Shown here in pieces: positions 26,010 through 35,138 of a stretch of DNA of 64,000 nucleotides (positions are counted from its first letter, which is position 1; each line of letters begins with the position of its first letter). The stretch is taken from assembly GCF_001418085.1 (NCBI RefSeq), contig NZ_LIQH01000020.1, forward strand, positions 106,976 through 170,975, given 5' to 3'. The position numbers were made by a program, and so were the translations under genes. Source of the stretch: Lacinutrix algicola (GTDB lineage Bacteria; Bacteroidota; Bacteroidia; Flavobacteriales; Flavobacteriaceae). A model generated the notes under the pieces. The model ran no database searches and was not told the DNA's origin. It saw only the letters and a list, made by a program, of their open reading frames with translations.

Positions 26010-27270
26010 CCACATAATCGTTTTTTAATGTGTTAGGCAATTTTGTTTGTATTTGAGATGTAGTGTCTAACACGTCGTTTAAGTTAACTCCAGGATTATT
26101 TTTAACAGCAATTCCAAAAGAGATTAGAGAAATAATTATACCAATCATAAAAACGGTATAAGTAATTCTAAGCAATCTGTATTTGCGTTCTAGCACTATT
26201 CCTAAAAAGTATAAATCTTTAGTTAACGATTTGTAAATGTACTCTTTGTCGTTAATCATTTCGTTAATTGCCCATTCAAACTGTTTAAGATCCATTTTAT
26301 GGAAGTTTCCAAAAAAGGTTAAATTAACTTCTTTATTTTCTACATCTTCCTTTGTAAATTGACCACTTGTAACATTTGGTCTTGTTGCAATAATAGACAT
26401 GACCATAGAAATTACACTAAATAAAGTGAATATTACTGTTGGCCAAGTGAGATAAGGGTTAGTGTCTAATTTTGAAATTAAATTAGCTAAAACCACAGAG
26501 ATAATAATAGCATTTACAGATAGTAATATATTGGCTTTAGTATCTGCAATATCACTTAATTTAATATGATTACGTAAAGCAGTTCGGTAAAAAGATTGAA
26601 TAGCACGCTCTGGGCTTTCGTTTTTATATTGTGCTTTGTACTTTGCTTTTAGTTTTTCTTTATCCATTTGTGCCTTGCCTTTTTTCTTCTTTTTCATAAG
26701 CTTAGCTATATTTTTATCTTTTATAGGCTGCCAATGTTTAATGGCATATGGCGTGTAATAGCGATGGATTTGGGTTAATACTTTTATGTTTTCCTCTCTC
26801 CATTCTTTTGCAGTATATTTTTTTATATCCTGCACTTCGTATTCTTTTCTTAGGAATTCGCTAGCTTCACTAAAATACTCTTTAGCAAAATGAGAAGAAT
26901 CTGCATCACGAATAATTTCTTCTAGTTTAGAGTTTGGCGAATCTTTAAACTTTGTAGCCATAATACATTTGTTAACACCAGCAATTATATCTTGGTCAAT
27001 ATTTTCAGAGGTTAAAAATTCTGTTGCGATTTTAACGCTTTCTTCTTCGTGTCCCTCTCTAACGTTAATATATCCAGTATCATGAAATAAAGCAGCTAAA
27101 AGTAGAATTTGTTCTTCATTAACATTTATTTCAGAATTTTTTATTATTTCTTTTGTACTTTTAAACACACGTCTTGTGTGTGTAAAATCGTGATAAATAA
27201 ATGTATTTGGAAGATTTTCTTTAAAAAGGTCCAAAACAAACTTTTCTGCTTTTTCAATAATTATAGACAT
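25999..27270 (-). CDS. HD-domain phosphohydrolase fused to a Pycsar-effector-type transmembrane domain
   Basis: A 423-residue protein. Residues 1-190 form an HD domain: YHDFTHTRRVF (His), LLAALFHDTGYI (His-Asp pair), and EEIIRDADSSHF (Asp). A Lys-rich linker (about 190-225, including MKKKKKGKAQ) leads to a C-terminal unit beginning RNHIKLSDIADTKANILLSV, with paired membrane helices (IIISVVLANLI; WPTVIFTLFSVISMVMSII) and a last helix near 375-400. That is the signature of the Pycsar effector transmembrane family (DUF5706). In Pycsar defence such helices disrupt the membrane when bound by cCMP or cUMP. No pyrimidine cyclase gene is adjacent, so a defence role is unproven. The HD domain could degrade the nucleotide signal. 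Confidence 0.82.
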   Translation of the reverse strand: MSIIIEKAEKFVLDLFKENLPNTFIYHDFTHTRRVFKSTKEIIKNSEINVNEEQILLLAALFHDTGYINVREGHEEESVKIATEFLTSENIDQDIIAGVNKCIMATKFKDSPNSKLEEIIRDADSSHFAKEYFSEASEFLRKEYEVQDIKKYTAKEWREENIKVLTQIHRYYTPYAIKHWQPIKDKNIAKLMKKKKKGKAQMDKEKLKAKYKAQYKNESPERAIQSFYRTALRNHIKLSDIADTKANILLSVNAIIISVVLANLISKLDTNPYLTWPTVIFTLFSVISMVMSIIATRPNVTSGQFTKEDVENKEVNLTFFGNFHKMDLKQFEWAINEMINDKEYIYKSLTKDLYFLGIVLERKYRLLRITYTVFMIGIIISLISFGIAVKNNPGVNLNDVLDTTSQIQTKLPNTLKNDYVVKI

Positions 27271-27329
27271 ATTATCTTTGAGATTTTAAGAAAACCAAAT
27301 TACTAAAAAAAAAATCGGTAAATTCCCTT

Positions 27330-30300
27330 ATGAATAAAAATAACATAACTCTAACAATTTTAATTTTATTAATCGTTTCAAGTTGTGCCACTTTCAAGGC
27401 TCAATATAGTGATGAGGTTAATGCTATTAATCCATTACCAAATAAAGAAATAAATAGGAAGTTTTATCTTATTGGTGACGCGGGTAAATCTCCAAAAGAT
27501 GAAATGTCCTTGGGTTTACAAGCTTTTAATAAGCATATTTTAAATCAAGACACTAAGAAAGATTTTGTTGTTTTTTTAGGAGATAATGTTTATCCAGATG
27601 GTTTGGTAGATAAAGAAAATTCTGGACGTGAAAATGCGGAAAATGCTTTAGATGCGCAAATTAAGTCTGTGGAAGGATTTAGAGGGAGCACGGTTATGAT
27701 ACCAGGAAATCATGATTGGTATGCAGATGGAGTCTCAGGCGTAAAAAGAGAAGAAAAATATATAGAAGAAGTATTGGGTAAAAACACATTTCAACCAGAA
27801 AATGGTTGCCCAATAGAAAGTATAGACGTTAGTGAAAAAGTACAATTAATTATTGTGGATAGCCAGTGGTATCTTGAAAACTGGAATAAAAATCCAACGA
27901 TTAACGATAAATGTGAAATAAAAACAAGAAAACGCTTTTTTGAAGAATTAGAAGGTGAACTTAAAAAAGCACAAAATAAGCGTGTCGTTTTTGCCATGCA
28001 CCATCCCATGTATACAAACGGTACACATGGTGGTTTTTACGATGCTAGTAAGCATCTTTATCCTACTCAAAAAAAAATCCCTTTACCTATTTTATCATCT
28101 TTATTAACTCAGGTAAGAACACAAGGTGGCGTATCTATTCAAGATAGATATAACGAAAGGTATAACGAACTAATGAACCGTATAGAAACTATGGCATTAG
28201 AGTACGATAATATTGTATTTGCTTCCGGACACGAGCACTCTTTACAGTACATTGAGAATAATGGGATTAAACAAATTGTTTCGGGTTCTGGAGCAAAAAC
28301 ATCTGCTGCTGCATTAAGTAAAAATGGGTTGTTTTCTGTTGGGCAACAAGGTTTCGCAGAGTTAACAATTTTTAAAGATGGTAGTACATGGGTTAGTATG
28401 TATGTGTCAGAAGACGGGAATCCTAAATTAATGTTTACCAAAGAGGTGTTGCCAAAAAATAGAGATGTTTTTAATACAGATGCATTACCAGACACTTTTT
28501 CGCAAACAGTTAAAACTTCAATTTACACAAAAGCAGAAACAGAGAAAACTGGTGTTTATAAAACCTTGTTAGGAGACAGATATCGCGAACTTTATAGTAC
28601 AGAAATAGTTGCTAAAGTAGCTACTTTAGATACTCTTTATGGAGGGCTAGAAATTGTAAGAGCAGGAGGAGGCCATCAAACACGTTCTTTAAGATTAAGA
28701 ACTAAAGATGGTCGAGAATTAAATATGAGAGCATTAAGAAAAAGCGCGACTCAATATTTGCAAACAGTATTGTTTAAAGAAACGTATATAGAAAATGATT
28801 TTGAAAAAACTAAAGTAGAAGATCTTGTTTTAGATTTTTATACAGCAGCGCATCCTTACGCCTTTTTTGCAGTTCCAGATTTGTCGCATGCTGCAGGTGT
28901 ATATCATACCAATCCAAAGTTGTATTATATTCCAAAACATAAGTTTTTGGGAGACTATAATACCGAGTATGGAGGTGAGTTGTATATGATTGAAGAACGT
29001 CCTGAAGAAAATTATAGTGATGAAAAAAACTTTGGTTATGCCGATGATATAGAGAGTACTCATGATATTATTGCAAAAATAAGAGAAGACGAAAAGTATA
29101 AAATAGACGAAAACTCATACATAAGAGCAAGATTGTACGATATGTTACTGGGAGATTGGGATAGACACCAAGATCAATGGCGATGGGCTCAGTTTAATCA
29201 AGAGAATGGAGATAAATTATTTAAACCAATTCCAAGAGATAGAGATCAAGTGTTTTCTAATTTCGATGGCGCATTATTAGATGTTTTAAAGGTTTTGTCA
29301 GGTTCTACTAAGCAACTACAGGTTTACGATTCTGAACTAAAAGATATAAAGTGGATGAATAGCGCAGGAATTAAACTGGATAAAGTTTTAATTCAAGATT
29401 CAGATAAAGCTGCATGGATAAAGCAAGCTAAACATTTAATGAAAAATATTACAGATGAAGTGATTGCCGATGCTTTTTCTAAAATACCAACTGAAGCTAA
29501 AGACGAGTCTTTAAAAGAAATTCAAAAGCATCTTAAAGGAAGAAGAGATAATCTTTTGGATATTACAGAGCGATACTATAATTATTTAAACGAATTAGTA
29601 ATAGTTACCGGAACAGATAAAGATGATTATTTCGAGATTAATAGAATTGGTGATAACGAAACCAATGTTAAAATTTCAAGAATTATCGATGGTAAAAAAG
29701 GTGAGGTTTTAGTAGATAGAACTTATAATAAAGATGTTACAAAAGAATTATGGATTTATGGTTTAGACGATGATGATGTTTTTGAAGTTACGGGTAAAGC
29801 TAATAATTTAATTTTTACAAGAATTATTGGTGGTCAAAACAACGATACTTATATTATTAAAAACGGAAGACGAGTAAGAGTTTACGATCATTTATCTAAA
29901 CCCAATACAATTCAGGAGAATAATGGAGCGAAAATAAACTTCACAGATGTATATAATAATAACCTTTTCGATTTTAACAAGAGTATAGTTAAAACAGGTA
30001 CAATTACACCAAGTTTAGCATACAATCCAGATGATGGTATATCTCTAGGTGTTTCAATGATTAAAACAACTAAAGGCTTCCAGCGTAATCCATATTCTCA
30101 ACAACACCGTTTTAAAGGTGGTTACTTTTTTGCAACTGATGGATTTAGTATTGGATACGATGGAGAGTTTGCAAACCTTTTTAAAGATTGGAATTTGCAT
30201 GTAGCAGGATTAGTTACTAGTGAGAATTTTACGAATAACTTTTTTGGATATGGAAACGAAACAGTAAACAATGACGATGAACTAGATTTAGATTATAATA

Positions 30301-31040
30301 GAGTAAAAACAAGTACTTATTTAGCTAGCGTTGGTATTATTAAAAAAGGTGATTTTGGTAGTGATTATGGTTTTAAATTAGTTTTTGAAGGAATAGAAAT
30401 TGGAGAAACAACAAATAGATTTATAGAAACTTTTTCACCTTCAAGTCTAAATAACAGTTTCTATAATAGACGCTTTTTTACAGCTTTAGAAGCAAATTAT
30501 AATTATGCCAGTTTCGATAACAAAATTGTACCAACTCGTGGTATGACATTTAATATAGATTCAGGTATTAAAACAGAGCCAGACGACACAAAAAACACCT
30601 ATGGTTATTTTAATTCTAATTTAGGTTTTTATAATGCTTTGTCAAAAAATAGAAGATTAGTTTTAAAAACAGATTTACGAGGACAAGTAAGGGTTGGAGA
30701 TGATCTTATTTTTTATCAAGCCGCAAATATTGGAGGTGAAAACGGTTTAAGAGGATTTAGAACAGAGCGTTTTACCGGTAGGAACTCTCTTGTAGGTAGT
30801 GCCGATTTTAGATACAGTTTTAAATCTTTTAAAACTTCAACATTACCATTGCAAATTGGAGTGTTTGCAGGTGGAGATGTGGGTAGAGTTTGGCTTAAAG
30901 GAGATTTCTCAGATAAGTGGCATAATGATTACGGAGGTGGTTTTTGGGTGTCTGCAGCAGATTCTGTTCAGGGAACATTTAACTTCTTTAATAGTGTTGA
31001 AGGCTTAAGATTCTCTTTCGGTTTTGGTATTGCATTTTAA
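27330..31040 (+). CDS. Metallophosphatase fused to a BamA/TamA-like outer-membrane barrel
   Basis: A 1236-residue lipoprotein-like precursor (signal ending VSSCA). The N-terminal third is a calcineurin-like phosphoesterase: YLIGDAGK (GD 49-50), FLGDNVYPDG (84-86), IPGNHDWYADG (126-129), FAMHHPMYTNG, and SGHEHSLQYI. All metal-ligand blocks of the purple-acid-phosphatase-like fold are present. A middle section of about 450 residues includes the kinase-like wording LYDMLLGDWDRHQDQW and KPIPRDRDQVFSNFDG. From about residue 880 to the end it is beta-barrel in character, closing with SVEGLRFSFGFGIAF as BamA/surface-antigen proteins do. The phosphatase is therefore probably held at the outer membrane. 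The substrate is unknown. Confidence 0.82.
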   Translation: MNKNNITLTILILLIVSSCATFKAQYSDEVNAINPLPNKEINRKFYLIGDAGKSPKDEMSLGLQAFNKHILNQDTKKDFVVFLGDNVYPDGLVDKENSGRENAENALDAQIKSVEGFRGSTVMIPGNHDWYADGVSGVKREEKYIEEVLGKNTFQPENGCPIESIDVSEKVQLIIVDSQWYLENWNKNPTINDKCEIKTRKRFFEELEGELKKAQNKRVVFAMHHPMYTNGTHGGFYDASKHLYPTQKKIPLPILSSLLTQVRTQGGVSIQDRYNERYNELMNRIETMALEYDNIVFASGHEHSLQYIENNGIKQIVSGSGAKTSAAALSKNGLFSVGQQGFAELTIFKDGSTWVSMYVSEDGNPKLMFTKEVLPKNRDVFNTDALPDTFSQTVKTSIYTKAETEKTGVYKTLLGDRYRELYSTEIVAKVATLDTLYGGLEIVRAGGGHQTRSLRLRTKDGRELNMRALRKSATQYLQTVLFKETYIENDFEKTKVEDLVLDFYTAAHPYAFFAVPDLSHAAGVYHTNPKLYYIPKHKFLGDYNTEYGGELYMIEERPEENYSDEKNFGYADDIESTHDIIAKIREDEKYKIDENSYIRARLYDMLLGDWDRHQDQWRWAQFNQENGDKLFKPIPRDRDQVFSNFDGALLDVLKVLSGSTKQLQVYDSELKDIKWMNSAGIKLDKVLIQDSDKAAWIKQAKHLMKNITDEVIADAFSKIPTEAKDESLKEIQKHLKGRRDNLLDITERYYNYLNELVIVTGTDKDDYFEINRIGDNETNVKISRIIDGKKGEVLVDRTYNKDVTKELWIYGLDDDDVFEVTGKANNLIFTRIIGGQNNDTYIIKNGRRVRVYDHLSKPNTIQENNGAKINFTDVYNNNLFDFNKSIVKTGTITPSLAYNPDDGISLGVSMIKTTKGFQRNPYSQQHRFKGGYFFATDGFSIGYDGEFANLFKDWNLHVAGLVTSENFTNNFFGYGNETVNNDDELDLDYNRVKTSTYLASVGIIKKGDFGSDYGFKLVFEGIEIGETTNRFIETFSPSSLNNSFYNRRFFTALEANYNYASFDNKIVPTRGMTFNIDSGIKTEPDDTKNTYGYFNSNLGFYNALSKNRRLVLKTDLRGQVRVGDDLIFYQAANIGGENGLRGFRTERFTGRNSLVGSADFRYSFKSFKTSTLPLQIGVFAGGDVGRVWLKGDFSDKWHNDYGGGFWVSAADSVQGTFNFFNSVEGLRFSFGFGIAF

Positions 31041-31840
31041 AGATTAAACTTATAAATATTACCATCATGCTTATTGGTTTCATCAGTAATTATGATGGTT
31101 TTATTATTTAAAAAGCTAACACCTTCTTTTTGTGTATCATGTTTAAAAGGTAACGCTTCTATATCTCCACCAAAAAAATCTTCATCTTTAAAATTAGATA
31201 ACTGCCATACTTTTTCATGGTTTAAAAGCACTATGCTTTTGCCATCATTACTAATATCTGCCGATGTAATTTTGTTGCTTTTTTTGTCAAATTTATAACT
31301 TGTTATAAAAGATGCTTCATACTCACCTTTCTTGTTTTCTACCTTAAGAACATCTGTGTGTTTATTATTTTTAGAAAAAATATAGAAAGCATTGTTCCAT
31401 ATAAAAAAGCTTTCAAAATCTTGAGATTTTAAATCTTTAGGTAGTGTAAAAGTTGTTATTTCTGCTTCAGTTTTATTTTTGTTAAGTTCAGATTTTAAAA
31501 CCTTGTAAATTTTAAATTCTTTTCTTTTATGGTTGTTGTTTCCAAAGTCTCCAATATAAATATTGCCACTAGAGTCTGTTGCTAAATCTTCCCAATCTTT
31601 ATTTTTAGCATTAGTAATTGTAATGTTTCTTTCAATATTACCTTTATTATTAAGAGCATATAAAATATTGCTATTTCCTGCATCTTCAATTACCCAATAT
31701 AGACTAGAGTTGTTTGTTATGGCTATAGCCGAAACCTCCTCTAAAGATCCATCAATATCTGCTAAAACTTCTAGGTTGCCAGTGTTGCAAGAAAAGAAAA
31801 GTAAACTTAAAATGAATATAGGTTTTAATGTAAATGTCAT
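31037..31840 (-). CDS. Lipoprotein with beta-propeller-like repeats (SdiA-regulated-like)
   Basis: I choose the start MTFTLKPIF at 31840. The longer frame to 31867 would put nine residues across a plus-strand promoter and ahead of a good signal. The lipobox FFSC follows a hydrophobic stretch, giving a lipoprotein of about 267 residues. The rest shows propeller-like strands: VSAIAITNNSSLYWVIEDAG, DWEDLATDSSGNIYIGDFGN, ITSADISNDGKSIVLLNHEK, and a final INT-type blade. This resembles SdiA-regulated or esterase-like propellers, but the match is loose. Its stop overlaps the preceding convergent gene by 4 bp. Confidence 0.6.
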   Translation of the reverse strand: MTFTLKPIFILSLLFFSCNTGNLEVLADIDGSLEEVSAIAITNNSSLYWVIEDAGNSNILYALNNKGNIERNITITNAKNKDWEDLATDSSGNIYIGDFGNNNHKRKEFKIYKVLKSELNKNKTEAEITTFTLPKDLKSQDFESFFIWNNAFYIFSKNNKHTDVLKVENKKGEYEASFITSYKFDKKSNKITSADISNDGKSIVLLNHEKVWQLSNFKDEDFFGGDIEALPFKHDTQKEGVSFLNNKTIIITDETNKHDGNIYKFNL

Positions 31841-31851
31841 AAATTGTAATT

Positions 31852-31859
31852 TATATTTG
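31852..31859 (+). promoter_or_regulatory. -7 promoter element (TATATTTG) of the GDPD operon
   Basis: A perfect TAnnTTTG element 52 bp before ATG 31912, in the divergent gap with the lipoprotein gene. Confidence 0.6.
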
Positions 31860-31911
31860 TAGCGCATATATCAAGCCAAAATTAGAAATTAAATCATAAA
31901 CTATTATTAAA

Positions 31912-32598
31912 ATGTCAAAGCCTTTAAAATTTGGACATAGGGGAGCAAAAGGACATATTGCAGAGAATACTACAGAATCGATTATAAAAGCAATTGAGCT
32001 AGGAGTAGATGGAATTGAGATAGATGTGCACAAATGTAAATCTGGAGAGTTAATTGTTTTTCATGATTTTACAGTAGATAGGCTTACAGATGGAACCGGA
32101 GAAGTCTCAAATTTTACACTTTCAGAACTAAAGGCATTTAATGTGTTAGAGCATTTTAAAATACCAACGCTAACAGAGATATTAGATTTAATAGATGAAA
32201 AATGTATTATTAATATCGAATTAAAAGGTAGAAATACAGCTTTTGAAACTGTTGCAATTATTAATAAATATATTGAATACTCTGGATGGGAATATTCAGA
32301 TTTTATAATTTCAAGTTTTCAAAATAAAGAATTAACAGACGTTTATAATAGTGACAAAAATATTCCTTTAGGAGTACTTACAAAAGCAAATCTTGATGAG
32401 GCTATAGATTTTGCTAAAACAATTAATGCAGTTGCAATACATCCTAATTTCTCGTTATTAAGTAAAAATAATGTGCAAAAAGCACAAGAACAAGGTTATA
32501 AAATAAATACTTGGACGGTGAATACACCACAAGCAGTTAAAAGAATGAAATCGTATAATGTAAATGCTATTATTGGCGATTTTCCAGATAGATTATGA
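31912..32598 (+). CDS. Glycerophosphodiester phosphodiesterase
   Basis: A 228-residue cytosolic GDPD-family enzyme. The catalytic blocks are clear: FGHRGAKGHIAENT (His-Arg), DGIEIDVHKCKSGELIVFHD (Glu, Asp and His metal and catalytic residues), and INIELKG (Glu). The C-terminal blocks are INTWTVNT and IIGDFPDRL. It hydrolyses glycerophosphodiesters to glycerol-3-phosphate and an alcohol. It is first in an operon whose genes overlap by 4 bp (ATGA), followed by an HI0933-type flavoprotein and a DUF1697 gene. Confidence 0.92.
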   Translation: MSKPLKFGHRGAKGHIAENTTESIIKAIELGVDGIEIDVHKCKSGELIVFHDFTVDRLTDGTGEVSNFTLSELKAFNVLEHFKIPTLTEILDLIDEKCIINIELKGRNTAFETVAIINKYIEYSGWEYSDFIISSFQNKELTDVYNSDKNIPLGVLTKANLDEAIDFAKTINAVAIHPNFSLLSKNNVQKAQEQGYKINTWTVNTPQAVKRMKSYNVNAIIGDFPDRL

Positions 32599-33809
32599 TA
32601 GAAAAAGACGTAATAATAGTAGGAGGAGGCGCCTCTGGTTTCTTTGCAGCAATTAATATAGCAGAGCAAAATCCAGATGCTAAAGTAACCATTCTAGAAC
32701 GTGGAAAAGAGGTGTTAACCAAGGTTAAGGTTTCTGGAGGCGGACGTTGTAATGTTACACATGCAGAGTTTATTCCTCAAGAATTAGTAGCTAATTATCC
32801 AAGAGGAGAAAAAGAATTATTAGGTCCTTTTCATACGTTTATGACAGGTGATACAATTGCTTGGTTCGAAGAGCGTGGTGTAGAGCTTAAAATTGAAGAA
32901 GATGGGCGCATGTTTCCTGTTTCTAATAGTTCTCAGACTATTATAGATTGTTTCATTTCTGAAGCTAATAAACATAACGTTGAGGTGCTTAAAAGTGATC
33001 CAGTAATAAGTCTAGAGCATAAAGAAAATAGTTGGGTAGTTAACACAAAAACAAATCATTTTACTTGTAAGAAACTTATTGTAGCTACAGGAAGTAATCC
33101 TAAAATATGGAAAGTATTGGAGGATCTTGGACATACCGTAACTCCTCCTGTTCCATCTCTTTTTACTTTTAACATAAAAGACGATCGTATAAAAGATATT
33201 CCTGGTGTTGTTGCTAAAAATGTTAGTGTTAAAGTTGTGGATTCAAACTTAGAGTCCGACGGACCATTACTTATCACACATTGGGGAATGAGTGCACCTT
33301 CTATTTTAAAACTCTCTGCATTTGGTGCTTTAGAATTAGCTGAAAGAGCTTACAAATTTTCTATTGAAGTTAATTTTATAAATACAGATTATAATATTGC
33401 AATATCACAATTAAATGAGATTAAGAAAGAGCTTAATAAAAAGAAAGTGATAAATTATACGCAATTCGATTTGCCAAAACGATTGTGGTATCAATTAGTG
33501 TTAGCTTCTCAAATAGACACAGAAACAAGATGGGCAGATTGTACAAAAGTGCAAATAGAAAATTTAGCAAATCAACTTACAGAAGCTATTTTTAATGTAG
33601 AGGGTAAAAGTACATTTAAAGAAGAGTTTGTTACAGCCGGTGGTGTAAATTTAAAGGAAGTAAATTTTAAAACTTTTGAAAGTAAATTACATGAGAATTT
33701 ATATTTTGTAGGAGAGGTTTTAAATATTGATGCCGTTACTGGTGGATTTAATTTTCAAAATGCTTGGACAGGCGCTTATATTGTATCTCAAAATATTTTT
33801 AAGAAATGA
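32595..33809 (+). CDS. HI0933/YhiN-family FAD-dependent oxidoreductase
   Basis: A 404-residue flavoprotein. The N-terminal dinucleotide fold is VIIVGGGASGFFAAINIAEQ. The family-specific block KVSGGGRCNVTHAE follows, and the C-terminal FAD motif FVGEVLNIDAVTGGFNFQNA is complete. Length is normal. The family (also annotated as aminoacetone oxidase-like) has no firmly assigned substrate. It is translationally coupled to the GDPD gene before it and the DUF1697 gene after it. Confidence 0.92.
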   Translation: MIEKDVIIVGGGASGFFAAINIAEQNPDAKVTILERGKEVLTKVKVSGGGRCNVTHAEFIPQELVANYPRGEKELLGPFHTFMTGDTIAWFEERGVELKIEEDGRMFPVSNSSQTIIDCFISEANKHNVEVLKSDPVISLEHKENSWVVNTKTNHFTCKKLIVATGSNPKIWKVLEDLGHTVTPPVPSLFTFNIKDDRIKDIPGVVAKNVSVKVVDSNLESDGPLLITHWGMSAPSILKLSAFGALELAERAYKFSIEVNFINTDYNIAISQLNEIKKELNKKKVINYTQFDLPKRLWYQLVLASQIDTETRWADCTKVQIENLANQLTEAIFNVEGKSTFKEEFVTAGGVNLKEVNFKTFESKLHENLYFVGEVLNIDAVTGGFNFQNAWTGAYIVSQNIFKK

Positions 33810-34333
33810 AAACATACATCGCGTTAATAAGAGGAATAAATGTTGGAGGTCATAAAAAAGTACCAATGGCAGTTTTACGTGATGTATTAGATAGTATCGG
33901 TTTTAAAGATGTAAAAACATATATACAAAGTGGTAATGTGGTTTTTCAGTCTTCAGAAAATAATAATAGAAATTTAGAAGGTGCTATTAGTAAGGGTATT
34001 GAGTCTCATTTTGGTTTCAATGTACCTGTATTAGTAAAAACAAAAGAAGAGCTTCAGCTTATTTTTGATTCTTGTGTCTTTTCAGAAGAGAAAAAAGTTA
34101 AAAGCTATTTTATTCTATTAGATCAAGTTCCAGATGCTAATCTTGTTAAAGAGGTACAAGCAATTATAATTGAAAATGAAACATTCTCAATTGTAAATAA
34201 CTGTATTTATTTCTACTCTTCAGTGGGTTATGGTCGTACAAAATTTAATATGGCTAGCATTGAGAAAAAGCTTAAAGTAAACGCTACTTCAAGAAATTAT
34301 AATACAATTAGCAAATTATTAAAACTTGATTAA
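33806..34333 (+). CDS. DUF1697 protein
   Basis: A 175-residue cytosolic protein with the DUF1697 opening YIALIRGINVGGHKKVPMAVLR and the block VKTYIQSGNVVFQS, plus a late YGRTKFN. The family has a ferredoxin-like fold and no known function. Its start overlaps the preceding stop by 4 bp, and its stop overlaps that of the convergent TetR gene by 4 bp. Confidence 0.9.
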   Translation: MKTYIALIRGINVGGHKKVPMAVLRDVLDSIGFKDVKTYIQSGNVVFQSSENNNRNLEGAISKGIESHFGFNVPVLVKTKEELQLIFDSCVFSEEKKVKSYFILLDQVPDANLVKEVQAIIIENETFSIVNNCIYFYSSVGYGRTKFNMASIEKKLKVNATSRNYNTISKLLKLD

Positions 34334-34896
34334 TGCTTTTCTGTATTTTTTATGGAATCCCAAGACATTTCTACTGCATCTTTAATCTGTTTATTTGTCA
34401 TTTCTAGCTCATTTTTAAATTTAAGTCTATTTGCAGAAATTACATTTCCAAAAACCATTTGCATTATTAACCTTAAGTTTACATCTCTAAGATCTTTGCT
34501 TAATATAGCTGCTAAGAAGAAATCTCTAATATGAATGAAATGAGGGATATTTTTTATTCTAATTTCTGATGTAATAATTGGAGGCACTCCAACAAACTCT
34601 ATAAATTTAAAAGCTAAAGGGTTTCCTACAAAGTAGTTGTATAGGTTAATCCACATAGTTTCAAATTGTTTTTTTACATCTTCTTCTGGCACGTTAGCCA
34701 TCATTACAACTCCAAAATCCTGACAAATCATCGAGTAAATTTCTTCAATAATTTGTTCTTTATTTTTAAAGTAGTGATAAATAGTTCCAACAGCTACACC
34801 AGCTTCTTTAGCAACTTGAGACATAGGTGTTGCATTTACACCTTGTTCAACTACTAGCTCTAGCATTGTAAGAATAATTCTTTGTTTTTTATCCAT
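34330..34896 (-). CDS. TetR/AcrR-family transcriptional regulator
   Basis: A 188-residue protein. The N-terminal helix-turn-helix is canonical: RIILTMLELVVEQGVNATPM, then SQVAKEAGVAVGTIYHYFKNKEQI. The C-terminal ligand domain (about 60-188) is helical and not assignable to a ligand. A 16-bp palindrome lies 9 bp upstream of the ATG, so it may repress itself. The divergent neighbour is the diphosphomevalonate decarboxylase gene, about 240 bp away. That gap otherwise shows only that gene's promoter. Confidence 0.9.
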   Translation of the reverse strand: MDKKQRIILTMLELVVEQGVNATPMSQVAKEAGVAVGTIYHYFKNKEQIIEEIYSMICQDFGVVMMANVPEEDVKKQFETMWINLYNYFVGNPLAFKFIEFVGVPPIITSEIRIKNIPHFIHIRDFFLAAILSKDLRDVNLRLIMQMVFGNVISANRLKFKNELEMTNKQIKDAVEMSWDSIKNTEKH

Positions 34897-34905
34897 TATA
34901 GTTTT

Positions 34906-34921
34906 ACCCTGTATATAGGGT
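34906..34921. promoter_or_regulatory. Palindromic operator candidate for the TetR-family gene
   Basis: ACCCTGTATATAGGGT has ACCCT / AGGGT arms and a near-symmetric core, just upstream of the TetR start. Size and position suit a TetR autoregulatory site. Confidence 0.5.
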
Positions 34922-35113
34922 TGTTAAAGCTTCGAGTTGAGAGAATTTAAGGGATCTCTAAAAGCTAATGTTAGTTTATTTTGCTAAGAATTAATTAATC
35001 TAACTTACAATCAAATTTTAGATTTTATGTAAAATTTCATCGATAAACATCACTAAACCGAATGAATGTAGGTTATGATGGCAAAATAGAGATTTTTAAA
35101 TAGAATTAAAAAC

Positions 35114-35121
35114 TATATTTG
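35114..35121 (+). promoter_or_regulatory. -7 promoter element (TATATTTG) of mvaD
   Basis: A perfect TAnnTTTG element. Its last G is the first base of an in-frame GTG, so transcription must start after that codon and the downstream ATG at 35139 is the real start. Confidence 0.65.
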
Positions 35122-35138
35122 TGGAAATTCATTTTCGT

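Noticed and set aside
25999..27270. Complete Pycsar defence system
   Set aside because: No pyrimidine cyclase gene is next to the effector-like gene and no other defence genes were seen nearby.
35041..35075. TTCATCGATAAACATC and CCGAATGAATG as further LytTR-type boxes
   Set aside because: The match to CATTCGTC is poor on both strands and the distance to the -7 element differs from the three consistent sites.
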